Below, one piece after another: positions 8,687 through 17,060 of a stretch of DNA of 50,838 nt. The stretch is taken from assembly GCA_016933115.1 (NCBI GenBank), contig JAFGBL010000124.1, positions 1-50,838 of the forward strand, given 5' to 3'. Below the pieces are notes generated by a model, which was given only the letters and a program-made list of their open reading frames with translations, was not told where the DNA came from and did not search any database. Position 1 is the stretch's first letter. Each line of letters begins with the position of its first letter. The translations under genes and the position numbers were made by a program. The stretch is from Bacteroidales bacterium. Lineage in GTDB: Bacteria; Bacteroidota; Bacteroidia; Bacteroidales; JAADJA01.

Positions 8687-8775
8687 TTTAGTATGATGGT
8701 TAAGTGTTTTAACTTAATTTTTTGTCAAAATTAAAATTTATTCCCATTAACGCTAATTGTCTCTAACTGTTCAAA

Positions 8776-8806
8776 TTTGCTTTGTTGGTTTATTGACCTA
8801 TCTTTG
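8776..8806 (+). promoter_or_regulatory. Bacteroidota-type promoter for the GH53 gene
   Basis: TTTG (8776-8779), a 19-nt spacer, then TATCTTTG (8799-8806): both consensus elements at standard spacing. The ATG at 8831 leaves a leader of roughly 20 nt. Confidence 0.75.
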
Positions 8807-8830
8807 TAAGATCAAATTATCATAGTAAAA

Positions 8831-9982
8831 ATGCAATACAAAGGGTACCCCGAGCTTTTTATTTTGTTGTTTATGGCTTTAATATTTATTTCATGCAATA
8901 AGGATCAAAAATCAAATGATGAAAATCAACCTGTTCCTGAAGAGAGTAAATATTATAATTCGGCGGATCTCTCATTTTTACCTGAACTGAGAGAAAATAA
9001 CATTACCTTTTTGGATCAGGATGGACAAACTGTAAACGTCATTTCATTTCTTAAATCTAAAGGGTTGAATATGGTCAGGCTAAGGTTGTGGCATACTCCT
9101 GAAACAGGCCATAGCAACCTGCAGGAGGTGAAAAATCTTGCCCAGGAGATCAAAGGCGAAGGAATGGAAGTTTTGTTGGATTTACATTATTCCGATACCT
9201 GGGCCGATCCGGCAAACCAAACCATCCCCGCTGCCTGGCAGGGCCTGAACATTGCCGTATTAAAGGACAGTGTGTACAATTATACCAAAAGAGTAATTCA
9301 AACTTTAAAGGATCAGAATACTATGCCAGCCATTGTTCAGATCGGTAATGAAACAAATTCCGGGTTTTTGTGGAATTTAGGAAAAGTCGGCGGGAGTTTT
9401 GACAACAACTGGCCGAATTTCGGGGTTTTGGTAAAGGCTGCTATCAGTGCTATCCGGGAGGTTGATACAGAGGATAAGGTTAAGGTGATGTTGCATATTT
9501 CAGGGACCGATATTGCGGAATGGTTTTTTACGAATGTTAAAACCCAAAATATAGATTACCAGGTCATCGGGTTGTCTTATTATTCTGTTTGGCACGGGAC
9601 TGGCCTCGACATGCTTCGGTCGAGATTGGACAATCTTTCTCAGGCTTTTGACAAAGAAATTATGTTGGTGGAAACAGCTTATCCCTGGACCCTGGAATGG
9701 AATGACTGGACCAACAACATCTATGGTCTGGAGGATCAATTGATTTCCGGTTATCCGGCAACTCCTGAAGGACAAAAAGAATATCTGAAAAAGTTAAATG
9801 CGATCTTGAAAGCAATTCCGGATGACAAAGGAATCGGATACTGCTGGTGGGAACCCGATTGGGTTGCATATAAAGGGACCACGGCAGAGGATGGATCGGT
9901 TTGGGAAAATTGCACCTGGTTCAACTTTGATTATCAAGCTTTGCCGATTGTGGATAACCTTGAACCTCCTATTGAACAATAG
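8831..9982 (+). CDS. Arabinogalactan endo-beta-1,4-galactanase (GH53) lipoprotein
   Basis: This 383-aa glycoside hydrolase family 53 enzyme cleaves beta-1,4-galactan, the side chain of pectin and type I arabinogalactan. The N-terminus is a lipoprotein signal (FMALIFISC, lipid-attachment Cys about residue 18), so the enzyme is membrane anchored, probably at the surface. Family motifs follow in order: GLNMVRLRLWHTP, VLLDLHYSDTWADPANQ, AIVQIGNETNSGFLW (acid/base Glu174) and MLVETAYPWTLEW (nucleophile Glu281). The C-terminal part GIGYCWWEPDW completes the barrel. No SusC/SusD pair or other glycoside hydrolase is nearby, so it is a solitary gene rather than part of a polysaccharide utilization locus. 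Its stop codon is 4 nt from the end of the convergent response regulator. Confidence 0.93.
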   Translation: MQYKGYPELFILLFMALIFISCNKDQKSNDENQPVPEESKYYNSADLSFLPELRENNITFLDQDGQTVNVISFLKSKGLNMVRLRLWHTPETGHSNLQEVKNLAQEIKGEGMEVLLDLHYSDTWADPANQTIPAAWQGLNIAVLKDSVYNYTKRVIQTLKDQNTMPAIVQIGNETNSGFLWNLGKVGGSFDNNWPNFGVLVKAAISAIREVDTEDKVKVMLHISGTDIAEWFFTNVKTQNIDYQVIGLSYYSVWHGTGLDMLRSRLDNLSQAFDKEIMLVETAYPWTLEWNDWTNNIYGLEDQLISGYPATPEGQKEYLKKLNAILKAIPDDKGIGYCWWEPDWVAYKGTTAEDGSVWENCTWFNFDYQALPIVDNLEPPIEQ

Positions 9983-9986
9983 AACC

Positions 9987-10709
9987 TTAAAGGGAAAATA
10001 ATTTTTTCTTTACCTCCTCAGCATATAATTTACCAATGGGAATCTCTTTATCGCCCATTTCAATGGTATTCCCGTAGAGTGCATTAATCTTTTTGATGTT
10101 GACAATATAGGATTTGTGAACCCGCATGAACCGGCCGGCCGGCAGAATTTCCTCCAGCCGCTTCAACGACTCCAGCACAATATACCTTTTAATAATCGTA
10201 AAAACAGAGACATATTCTTTCAATCCCTCAATATAAAGAATATCATCCAGTTTTACACGGTAAATTTTATAATCAGCTTTCAGGTTGATGGTCTCGCTAA
10301 CCGGTTCTGAAGGTATAGATAAAATATGCGGATCCTTTTGGTTTTTTTTCATCCGGATGAAATCGACGGCTTTATTCACACCCTGCATAAACCGCTCGAA
10401 CGATATGGGTTTCAGCATGTAGTCGATCACATCCAATTCATAGCCTTCAATGGCATATTCCTTATAAGCAGTCGTAAAAATGACTACCGGTTTGGAGGAA
10501 AGGGTTTTGAGCAGTTCAACCCCGGTCATGTCGGGCATTTGAATGTCGAGGAAAAGCAGGTCGACAGGTTGGTTGTGCAGGGTTTTGATCACATCCATGG
10601 CATTTTTACATTGCCCAGCCAACTCCAGCCCCGGTACCCTCGTAACATAGTCGGCCAGAAGCTTACGGGCATATTGTTCATCGTCGGCAATTACACATTT
10701 AATTAGCAT
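9987..10709 (-). CDS. LytTR-family response regulator
   Basis: The 240-aa cytoplasmic regulator pairs with the histidine kinase upstream. Residues 1-120 are a CheY-like receiver with the acidic pair Asp9/Asp10, phosphoacceptor Asp55 (LFLDIQMPDMTG), the threonine of FTTAYKEYA and the lysine of YMLKPIS. Residues about 140-240 form a LytTR DNA-binding domain (KIYRVKLDDILYIEGLKEYV ... FMRVHKSYIVNI). The start overlaps the end of the kinase gene by 11 nt, so the pair is translationally coupled. LytTR regulators bind direct repeats upstream of target promoters; the nearest candidate target is the divergent Spy-like gene at 12051 (inference). Confidence 0.93.
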   Translation of the reverse strand: MLIKCVIADDEQYARKLLADYVTRVPGLELAGQCKNAMDVIKTLHNQPVDLLFLDIQMPDMTGVELLKTLSSKPVVIFTTAYKEYAIEGYELDVIDYMLKPISFERFMQGVNKAVDFIRMKKNQKDPHILSIPSEPVSETINLKADYKIYRVKLDDILYIEGLKEYVSVFTIIKRYIVLESLKRLEEILPAGRFMRVHKSYIVNIKKINALYGNTIEMGDKEIPIGKLYAEEVKKKLFSL

Positions 10710-11808
10710 CCAGTTCCAAAATTAGCTCAACTTTAAATATTTTTTCGACTTGCATAAGTTTGATGTAATGCTTGTCGGGATAAATAAGATGTAACCTTTT
10801 TCTAACATTCTCCAGGCCGATCCCCTGGGTGTTGTCCTTTTGGTGTTGCTTGTCCGGTATACTGTTTTCGATATTAAAGATCAATTGCTTTCCTGATGTT
10901 TCCATAATGATCTTGATCCAGGAATGTTGCATGTCGTCGAACCTGCTGTGTTTGAAACTGTTTTCAACAAATGGAATGAGCAATAATGGTGCAATCCGCA
11001 ACTGCCCGTTCACTTTGTTGAAATCATATTGAACATTGTCCATGTTTTCTTCTTTCATCAATTGCAATTCGATATAGCTTTGCAAATAGCTGATTTCCTG
11101 TTCAAGGTTCACATATTTTTCATTGCAATCATAAATAACGTAACGAAGCATTTCGCTTAATCGGTGAACCGCCTCTGCCGTATTCTCCGATTTCAGTTGA
11201 GCCATCGAATAAATGTTGTTCAATGTATTGAACAGGAAATGTGGATTTATTTGTGATTTCAACATATTTGATTCGGCCTCTGTTACGCGGCTCTTCAGCT
11301 CAAGGGCTTCCTTTTCCTTACGTCCCGATAATTTAATATTCCGGTAAATGGTGCTGATGAACAGGACAATTACAACAAAAAATCCATTGAACATCGCCTG
11401 CCGCCATATAAACTGGAAATGAAAAGGATAACCCCAACCTCTTGGGCCAAAATGCCTGGGCCGGTTCATATTCCCAAAGCGGCTAAAATCATCGTTGCTG
11501 ACGGCCTGTTTGTATTCGTATTGAAAGCTCAACTGGTCGAACAGGAAAAAAAGTGCCAGCGATGTTATGAGGATCATGAAAACCAGCAGCCCGTAACGGG
11601 TGTATTTTTTCTTTTCGAAATACTGAGGTAAAAGGATGAATAAATTGAGGTAAAAAATACCTGCCTGAACCAATACCACGAATAAGCTTTTGACCAAGGT
11701 GGGTTCAAGATTCCTTGTCTCGCTGTATAACCAGACCAGAAGGATAAAATAACTTCCCCAGATCAGCGCATGTGATAACCATGTTTTCCTTAAAAATTCG
11801 AGTTTCAT
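10699..11808 (-). CDS. LytS/YehU-type sensor histidine kinase
   Basis: Membrane histidine kinase of the His_kinase (PF06580) class, 369 aa from the start chosen. The N-terminal half has four hydrophobic helices (starting WLSHALIWGSYFILLVWLY) without a recognised sensing domain; a short extracytoplasmic loop carries NMNRPRHFGPRGWGYPFHF, unusually rich in Arg, His, Gly and aromatics. The phosphoacceptor His190 lies in SQINPHFLFNTLNNI, followed by the N-box (LLLIPFVENSFKHS) and G-box (GIGLENVRKRL). An in-frame ATG exists at 11889, but the ATG at 11808 matches the family N-terminus and lies just downstream of a minus-strand TACATTTG -7 motif (11827-11834), so I prefer it. It forms an operon with the LytTR regulator. 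Confidence 0.88.
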   Translation of the reverse strand: MKLEFLRKTWLSHALIWGSYFILLVWLYSETRNLEPTLVKSLFVVLVQAGIFYLNLFILLPQYFEKKKYTRYGLLVFMILITSLALFFLFDQLSFQYEYKQAVSNDDFSRFGNMNRPRHFGPRGWGYPFHFQFIWRQAMFNGFFVVIVLFISTIYRNIKLSGRKEKEALELKSRVTEAESNMLKSQINPHFLFNTLNNIYSMAQLKSENTAEAVHRLSEMLRYVIYDCNEKYVNLEQEISYLQSYIELQLMKEENMDNVQYDFNKVNGQLRIAPLLLIPFVENSFKHSRFDDMQHSWIKIIMETSGKQLIFNIENSIPDKQHQKDNTQGIGLENVRKRLHLIYPDKHYIKLMQVEKIFKVELILELDAN

Positions 11809-11982
11809 AAATGTACTGAACGTTTGCAAATGTACTTGTTTCATACAACTTAAGCTTAAGAATTCAACCAATTGGCCTATCTGATCCACAAGCAGTTTTA
11901 AATTATCAATGATTTAATTGTCAATATTGATTTTCAGTTTGGTTTACATTGGGTGAAAAATTTAGGCCATACGTTGAAAAGA

Positions 11983-12015
11983 TTTGATCACGGCATGGTT
12001 GGCGATGTACTTTTG
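11983..12015 (+). promoter_or_regulatory. Bacteroidota-type promoter of the Spy-like gene
   Basis: TTTG (11983-11986), a 21-nt spacer and TACTTTTG (12008-12015) fit both elements. The transcript would start about 30 nt before the ATG at 12051, in the 242-nt region divergent from the kinase gene. Confidence 0.7.
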
Positions 12016-12050
12016 AATCGAAAAAGTAATAAGTTCAAAACTTCACAACA

Positions 12051-13127
12051 ATGAAAACAATACGTTTAATTTTCGCTACTCTTTTTATAATTGCTATGGG
12101 AAACAGCTATACATCGGCACAACCGGGTGGCCCGTGGTGCAAAGGCCCATGCAACAGCCAGCAATTGGATAAAGCCCTTAACCTGTCAATTGAACAGCAA
12201 AAGCAATTGGATGATTTGAATGATAGCCACATTGCCAAAATGAGGGCGTTACAGGAAGATGAATCGCTAACAGTGCAGGATAGGAGAGAAAAAATGATGG
12301 AGGAACATGATGCATATCGCGATCAAATCAAAATTATCCTGACCGAGGAACAATTTAAAAAATTTGTAGAGACCTGTCCGCCAAAGCCCTTTTGGAGCAA
12401 TAAAGGTGTAAAACGGAATTATGGACGGGGACACGGTTTTATGGAGAATGAGGAAGTTCAAAACCTTATTCTGCAGGAAAGGGCAAAATTCGAAAATGAA
12501 CTCAGTAATGATGAACGTGCAGTGATTGCTACTGTGCGCGAAGCCGTGGCCCAGCACCGGCAAATGGTTCAGGAATTGGAACCGGGGGATATGACTCCTG
12601 CCGAAAGACGCGAAATGCACGATGAACACATGAAACGCATTGAACCGCTTTATGAGATTGCCGAAAATCATAAAGAAAGCCTGGATGTAATCCATGAAGA
12701 AATTAAGGGTGACTTCCGGCAAAATTGCCCAAAAAAGGGTGACGGTTTCAGGCACAGAAGAGATGCCAATGGAAGAGGCTATGGTTATGGAATGCACGGT
12801 GATGTTAAAGGAATTTACTTTTTATTGCTGGACCCGAAAAGTAATTATGCCAAATTTTTCGACAGTGAAGATGATGGGTTGAAAGTCTTTCCAAATCCTT
12901 TTACTGACGAGGCTACCATTGAATTCAATCTGGATGAATCGGCATCGGTTAAAATTGAATTGCTCGATAAAAACGGGAATCAGGTTCGCGAATTGGCCCG
13001 AATACAGGGCATGGCAGGCAATAATGCATTTCAATTCGATGGAAATGGCCTGGATTCTTCAGAACTCTATTTTATAAAAGTAACTGCTTCGGATCGGTCA
13101 ATGATTGAAAAAATTATAAAACGATGA
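12051..13127 (+). CDS. Spy/CpxP-like LTXXQ protein with T9SS C-terminal sorting domain
   Basis: The 358-aa exported protein has a signal peptide (residues 1-23, ending TSAQ). A helical region (about 35-110: LDKALNLSIEQQKQLDDLND ... IKIILTEEQFKKF) carries the LTxxQ-like motif of the Spy/CpxP/Heavy-metal-resistance group. A second such helical region follows (about 140-225, with ERAVIATVREAVAQHR and MTPAERREMHDEHMKRIEPL). The C-terminal ~75 residues (LKVFPNPFTDEATIEFNL to MIEKIIKR) are a type A T9SS sorting domain. Spy-like proteins in Proteobacteria act as periplasmic chaperones or stress sensors; here the sorting tag suggests transfer across the outer membrane. Divergent from a two-component system, which may control it (inference). 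Confidence 0.82.
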   Translation: MKTIRLIFATLFIIAMGNSYTSAQPGGPWCKGPCNSQQLDKALNLSIEQQKQLDDLNDSHIAKMRALQEDESLTVQDRREKMMEEHDAYRDQIKIILTEEQFKKFVETCPPKPFWSNKGVKRNYGRGHGFMENEEVQNLILQERAKFENELSNDERAVIATVREAVAQHRQMVQELEPGDMTPAERREMHDEHMKRIEPLYEIAENHKESLDVIHEEIKGDFRQNCPKKGDGFRHRRDANGRGYGYGMHGDVKGIYFLLLDPKSNYAKFFDSEDDGLKVFPNPFTDEATIEFNLDESASVKIELLDKNGNQVRELARIQGMAGNNAFQFDGNGLDSSELYFIKVTASDRSMIEKIIKR

Positions 13128-13634
13128 TATTCATACAGGTTGTGGAAGAGTTATAATGCCGCTTTTTTACCAATGTTTTTTCGCTTTCGGCGGGTTGCTG
13201 ACAATTTTCAAAATTAAAGCGGCCCGTCTTTTTATAATCCTATTTTCAATATTGGGATTATCCAAATCATTATTTTATTCCATTCCGAATGCTGAGCATC
13301 AAAGTTCTTAAAGCATTTATCTTTAAAGCAAATCCAATGGGAAATGTCTTAGAATTTATCGTTGTAATTTAATTTACTGCTCCCATTATCTCTAAGTTAG
13401 CAAGATAATAGAGGTTAACCCAATTTGATCATTGGAAGTAAAAAATGAATTTATAAAACGTCTGTAAACTTTAAGATTTAAAGAGTATAGCATTTTTGTT
13501 CAAGAAAAATGTCTATTGCTAAGTGTTAGAAAAAAGAACATTAATCGTAATGTTTTTATGATCTTTAAACATTGTTGTTTTCAATCCATACTCTGGATTT
13601 AATGATTGCAGTAAAAAAATAAATCCAACTTGAT
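13128..13634. other. Intergenic region between convergent genes, 507 nt
   Basis: No credible ORF. GCCGCTTT near 13158 and AAAGCGGC near 13216 form an 8-bp inverted repeat about 50 nt apart, followed by CCGTCTTTTTAT, which might act as a weak terminator for the Spy-like gene. The rest is featureless AT-rich sequence. Confidence 0.4.
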
Positions 13635-15119
13635 TTATTGGGGTACCTGGGTAACACTTTCGATGTTAGGAAGCCAGTAATCATTCATGTCAACATTGTT
13701 TACTTCTCCATCCAGGTTTACGTCCGCTTTGTTATAACCGCTTGATCCTGCATCAGATTCCCAGGCGTTCTGTCGATCCAGGTTGTTAACAATTCCATCT
13801 GCGTTGCAATCCCCGCATTTCATACCATAAATTCCATTGTCCAGGTAAATTTGAGCATTTGGGCCATAAGCCTTACCTGGCAAATCTGAGAAATCATAAT
13901 TATAAGAACCGTCAGTTTCCTGCAAAGGTAATGACGATATAATGCTAAGGTGGTTCCTGTGGTGAATAACCACATATAACTGTTCCCCCGATACCAAACC
14001 GGCCTGAATATCGGGCGAACCGTTGATATTGACAATTGTACCGTCTTGTGTTAGGAATACAGCCTGCCTGTAAATACATGTAGAACCGGTTGCCAGGGCA
14101 GGTTCAGAGGCAGCGCGAAAATCCAATAAAATCCAGTCGACAATATATGAACCTGGAATTGCAGATACCCATTCGCCTCCGTTATAATTCCATGGGGCCT
14201 CATTGAAGGGTTGTTCAAGAGGTATCTGCCCGGAGATATTCAGTATTGTATTCATTTCACCGGATTGGTAAACTCCTTGCAAAAAGACTTTCAAATTGAG
14301 CGTAATAGAGGGTTCCCATCCCCTCAACCGGGCCATCATCCACCAGATTGCCCTGCCTTTTTGTTCGGCTGAAAGATAGTTGACATGTCCGCATGCATCA
14401 CCATTATAGGCATCATGCTGAATGGGAATAGTATCGTTTCCATAAAGGTAATAGTGAAATTCACCGTTATACCAGCAGTCGATGTCTTCAAAATCAAAGA
14501 GAATTTTATTATTTTCAAAACAATATTGTCTGATCTGATCATTGCGCAGATGCCGGTTGTACCCCACATCACCATCTGCCTGTGCATTCCCTGTGAAATA
14601 TATAAATGTAACATTGGGAAACATTGATTCAAATTCGGTCATTTGCTCCAGGTATTGTTGGACTTGTTCTTCGGTATAGGTATCCAGTTCGGTGCACCAC
14701 GACCAGGCGGAGACGTTGATGGAGGGATTATGGGTCAGTGTTTCAATCACCCATTGAATGCCTTCTGGTGTCTCCCAGTATTTATCCGGACCAACATACT
14801 GGCAGCATGAGCCGGGGGCAAAATAGCCTTCGATTCCGTCATAAATACATAGCGCATCCGGAACTTCGGGCAAAACCATATCGCCGATTTCCACATTAAA
14901 AGCCGGATATAATGTGTCGATTTGCATTAAACCACAGTTGATCTGCCCGCCGTGGGATGTATGGGCCCATTCAAAACGTATGTTTTGCTGAATATCATCA
15001 ATTACGGATTCGGGAATAAGTGATATGTCTTTACAGTTGTGGTCGATTATTATTCCCTGTCCGAACACCATGGAAGAGCATATTACCAGTAATATGAGTA
15101 AATTGGATTTATTTAGCAT
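13635..15119 (-). CDS. Secreted SGNH-like protein with C-terminal EF-hand module
   Basis: The 494-aa product has a signal peptide (residues 1-20, ending VFGQ). Residues about 20-260 look like an SGNH-type hydrolase fold: WAHTSHGGQINCG near the start as a possible nucleophile block, FIYFTGNAQADGDVG in the middle, and DACGHVNYL as a possible Asp/His block; assignment is by pattern only. The last ~220 residues match the C-terminal module of the 1002-aa protein at 1207-4215: LNLKVFLQGVYQSGEMN, VDWILLDFRAASEPA, VIHHRNHLSIISSLPL, then two calcium-loop motifs (GDCNADGIVNNLDRQNAW and ADVNLDGEVNNVDMNDYW). Two minus-strand -7-like motifs, TATTTTTG and TAAATTTG, lie at 15149-15156 and 15168-15175. Substrate unknown. 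Confidence 0.7.
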   Translation of the reverse strand: MLNKSNLLILLVICSSMVFGQGIIIDHNCKDISLIPESVIDDIQQNIRFEWAHTSHGGQINCGLMQIDTLYPAFNVEIGDMVLPEVPDALCIYDGIEGYFAPGSCCQYVGPDKYWETPEGIQWVIETLTHNPSINVSAWSWCTELDTYTEEQVQQYLEQMTEFESMFPNVTFIYFTGNAQADGDVGYNRHLRNDQIRQYCFENNKILFDFEDIDCWYNGEFHYYLYGNDTIPIQHDAYNGDACGHVNYLSAEQKGRAIWWMMARLRGWEPSITLNLKVFLQGVYQSGEMNTILNISGQIPLEQPFNEAPWNYNGGEWVSAIPGSYIVDWILLDFRAASEPALATGSTCIYRQAVFLTQDGTIVNINGSPDIQAGLVSGEQLYVVIHHRNHLSIISSLPLQETDGSYNYDFSDLPGKAYGPNAQIYLDNGIYGMKCGDCNADGIVNNLDRQNAWESDAGSSGYNKADVNLDGEVNNVDMNDYWLPNIESVTQVPQ

Positions 15120-15392
15120 AGCGAGTTAATATTAAATATATGTAGATACAAAAATATATAAAAAATCCAAATTTATCATAAAAAAGAGTGTTTACAAATA
15201 GAATTCCTCTTAAAAATTTCATAACAATCTGAATTTGGCTCGATTATTTACCTTTGACACCAATGTAAAAGATTGGGAAATAGTATTTACCTTTAATCTC
15301 ATCATTAATTCCTGAATTAAATCGCCTTTGTCAAATATTAATACGGAATAAAATTCAAAAAGGTTTTTTTGTAAATTTACCTCCCTCTAAAA

Positions 15393-16157
15393 ATGATCGG
15401 AATGAAAAAGCAAATATTTGTATCAGTTACACTAATAATGGCAGTTTTCTTGCTTCAAAACTGTACCAAGCAAACCTTGCCTGAGTTCGAGATCACCGAA
15501 TACAACAAGGTCGTTGGAAGCTGCGATAGCAGCATATGCATCGACATACACCTGAAATATCACCTGATGAAGGATAGCTACCCGGCTTCAGAGGCTTTCA
15601 ACCCACTTATCGAAAACAAAATTTTCTCGAAAATGGGTTATGAAGGGGGAGAAACCTATAAACCCAAAGATCAATGGGTTGATAGGTTACTGAAGGATTT
15701 CGATGCCTTTAAAACTGAATTTCCGGATGCCGAAACCGGTGGATATCACCAGGACACGGAAACCACAATTACTTCTGAAGACGAGCATGTCATCTCCATT
15801 CTTATCGATAGCTACGTTTATGCCGGCGGTGCCCATGGCATGCATTTCAGGGAGTTTTTGAATGTGGATCCAAAAACCGGAAAAGAGATCGATATTTATG
15901 ACCGGATCAAAAATAAAGATGGTTTTGGTAAATTGGTCGAAGCCAAACTCAGGCAATACCTTGACATGGGACCCAATGACAGCTGGGAAGATTTTACCCT
16001 GGTGAATGAATTTGCCCTGCCGGCCAATATCGGGCTCACGGAAGAGGGAATGCTGCTCATTTACAACGAATATGAAGTTTTATCCTATGCCGATGGTGTC
16101 ATTGAATTGAACCTTGGCAAAGAAGAAATTAAAGATTATTACGACGTTCAAAATTGA
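15393..16157 (+). CDS. DUF3298/DUF4163-type lipoprotein (RsiV-like)
   Basis: The 254-aa lipoprotein has a signal ending FLLQNC (Cys about residue 24), an N-terminal DUF4163/PdaC-like region (DIHLKYHLMKDSYPASEAFN) and a C-terminal DUF3298 region containing ISILIDSYVYAGGAHGMHF and FLNVDPKTGKEIDIYDRIKN. The same two-domain arrangement occurs in RsiV, a lysozyme-binding anti-sigma factor, and in many Bacteroidota envelope lipoproteins of unknown role. There is no sigma-factor gene next to it, so an anti-sigma role is not supported. A second in-frame ATG at 15402 (MKKQIFVSV) is an equally good start. It appears monocistronic. Confidence 0.8.
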   Translation: MIGMKKQIFVSVTLIMAVFLLQNCTKQTLPEFEITEYNKVVGSCDSSICIDIHLKYHLMKDSYPASEAFNPLIENKIFSKMGYEGGETYKPKDQWVDRLLKDFDAFKTEFPDAETGGYHQDTETTITSEDEHVISILIDSYVYAGGAHGMHFREFLNVDPKTGKEIDIYDRIKNKDGFGKLVEAKLRQYLDMGPNDSWEDFTLVNEFALPANIGLTEEGMLLIYNEYEVLSYADGVIELNLGKEEIKDYYDVQN

Positions 16158-16440
16158 TTTTTACTGATTACCAACGATTCATAATAGGTAATTAAAATAT
16201 TTCCAATATGAAGTCATATTACAAGGTGTCATTTTGACTTTGTGATCCTGTCAAATTTTCAAAAGTTTTAATCTGGAAGATAAATAGTAAGTTATTGTAT
16301 GTCAGTATGTTGTTAATTTTTGGAGTGATTGGCTCAGTCAGGAATATTTTTTGTAAACTGAGAAAAGGTTCATTGAAATCAAATTTTTTGAATAAAGAAA
16401 TAAATTGAATGTTTAATTAAAAGTAAAGGAGGGTACAACC

Positions 16441-16887
16441 ATGACACTTATGAAAAGATCAGACATGTGGCCATCATTCCCTTCGTTAATAGATAATTTA
16501 TTTTCAAGGGATTGGATGGATTGGAACAGTTCAAATTTTTCAACTACAAACACAACCTTGCCGGCTGTGAACATCAGCGAAACAAAGGATGACTTCCAGA
16601 TTGAAGTGGCAGCGCCTGGCATGGAAAAGAAGGACTTTAAAATCAACCTGGAAAACAACCAGTTGACCATTTCGTCCGAACGCAAAAACGAGAAGGAAGA
16701 TAGCGAGGAAAATTATACACGCCGTGAATTCAGCTATCAATCCTTCAGCCGAACCTTCACTTTGCCGGAACATATAGTTGATGGCGAAAAGATATCGGCC
16801 AAATACAACGATGGCATTTTGCGAATTTTATTGCCCAAGAAAGAGGAAGTCAAGCCCAAACCGGCCAAGGAAATCAAAATTTCATAA
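16441..16887 (+). CDS. hsp20: Hsp20 / alpha-crystallin family small heat-shock protein
   Basis: The 148-aa cytoplasmic holdase binds unfolding proteins without ATP. Residues about 40-140 form the alpha-crystallin domain: PAVNISETKDDFQIEVAAPG, MEKKDFKINLENNQLTIS and YNDGILRILLPKKEE, the last containing the typical GIL-type edge strand, with a KPKPAKEIKIS tail. An unusually strong Shine-Dalgarno (AAAGGAGGG about 10 nt before the ATG) fits high expression under stress. The gene is monocistronic and ends in a strong terminator. Length matches the family. Confidence 0.96.
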   Translation: MTLMKRSDMWPSFPSLIDNLFSRDWMDWNSSNFSTTNTTLPAVNISETKDDFQIEVAAPGMEKKDFKINLENNQLTISSERKNEKEDSEENYTRREFSYQSFSRTFTLPEHIVDGEKISAKYNDGILRILLPKKEEVKPKPAKEIKIS

Positions 16888-16905
16888 TCGCTAGTTAGAT
16901 ATTTT

Positions 16906-16937
16906 AAAAACCACTGCATCCTGCGGTGGTTTTTTTT
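16906..16937 (+). terminator. Intrinsic terminator of hsp20
   Basis: AAAAACCACTGCA pairs with TGCGGTGGTTTTT (one G-T pair) around a TCC loop, followed by a run of Ts. It starts 18 nt after the hsp20 stop. Confidence 0.92.
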
Positions 16938-17060
16938 CGCAAAAAATGACTGACTTTCTGATCCATACATTTTGAAAATTTGAAAATAAATCCTTGTTAA
17001 AAAATTCCGGCCGGATGCGTGAAATCTTGTATTTTTATAGATTATTTCAAAGGAAAAGCA

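Noticed and set aside
8831..9982. GH53 gene as part of a polysaccharide utilization locus
   Set aside because: No SusC/SusD pair, other glycoside hydrolase or hybrid regulator is adjacent; neighbours are nhaA and a two-component system.
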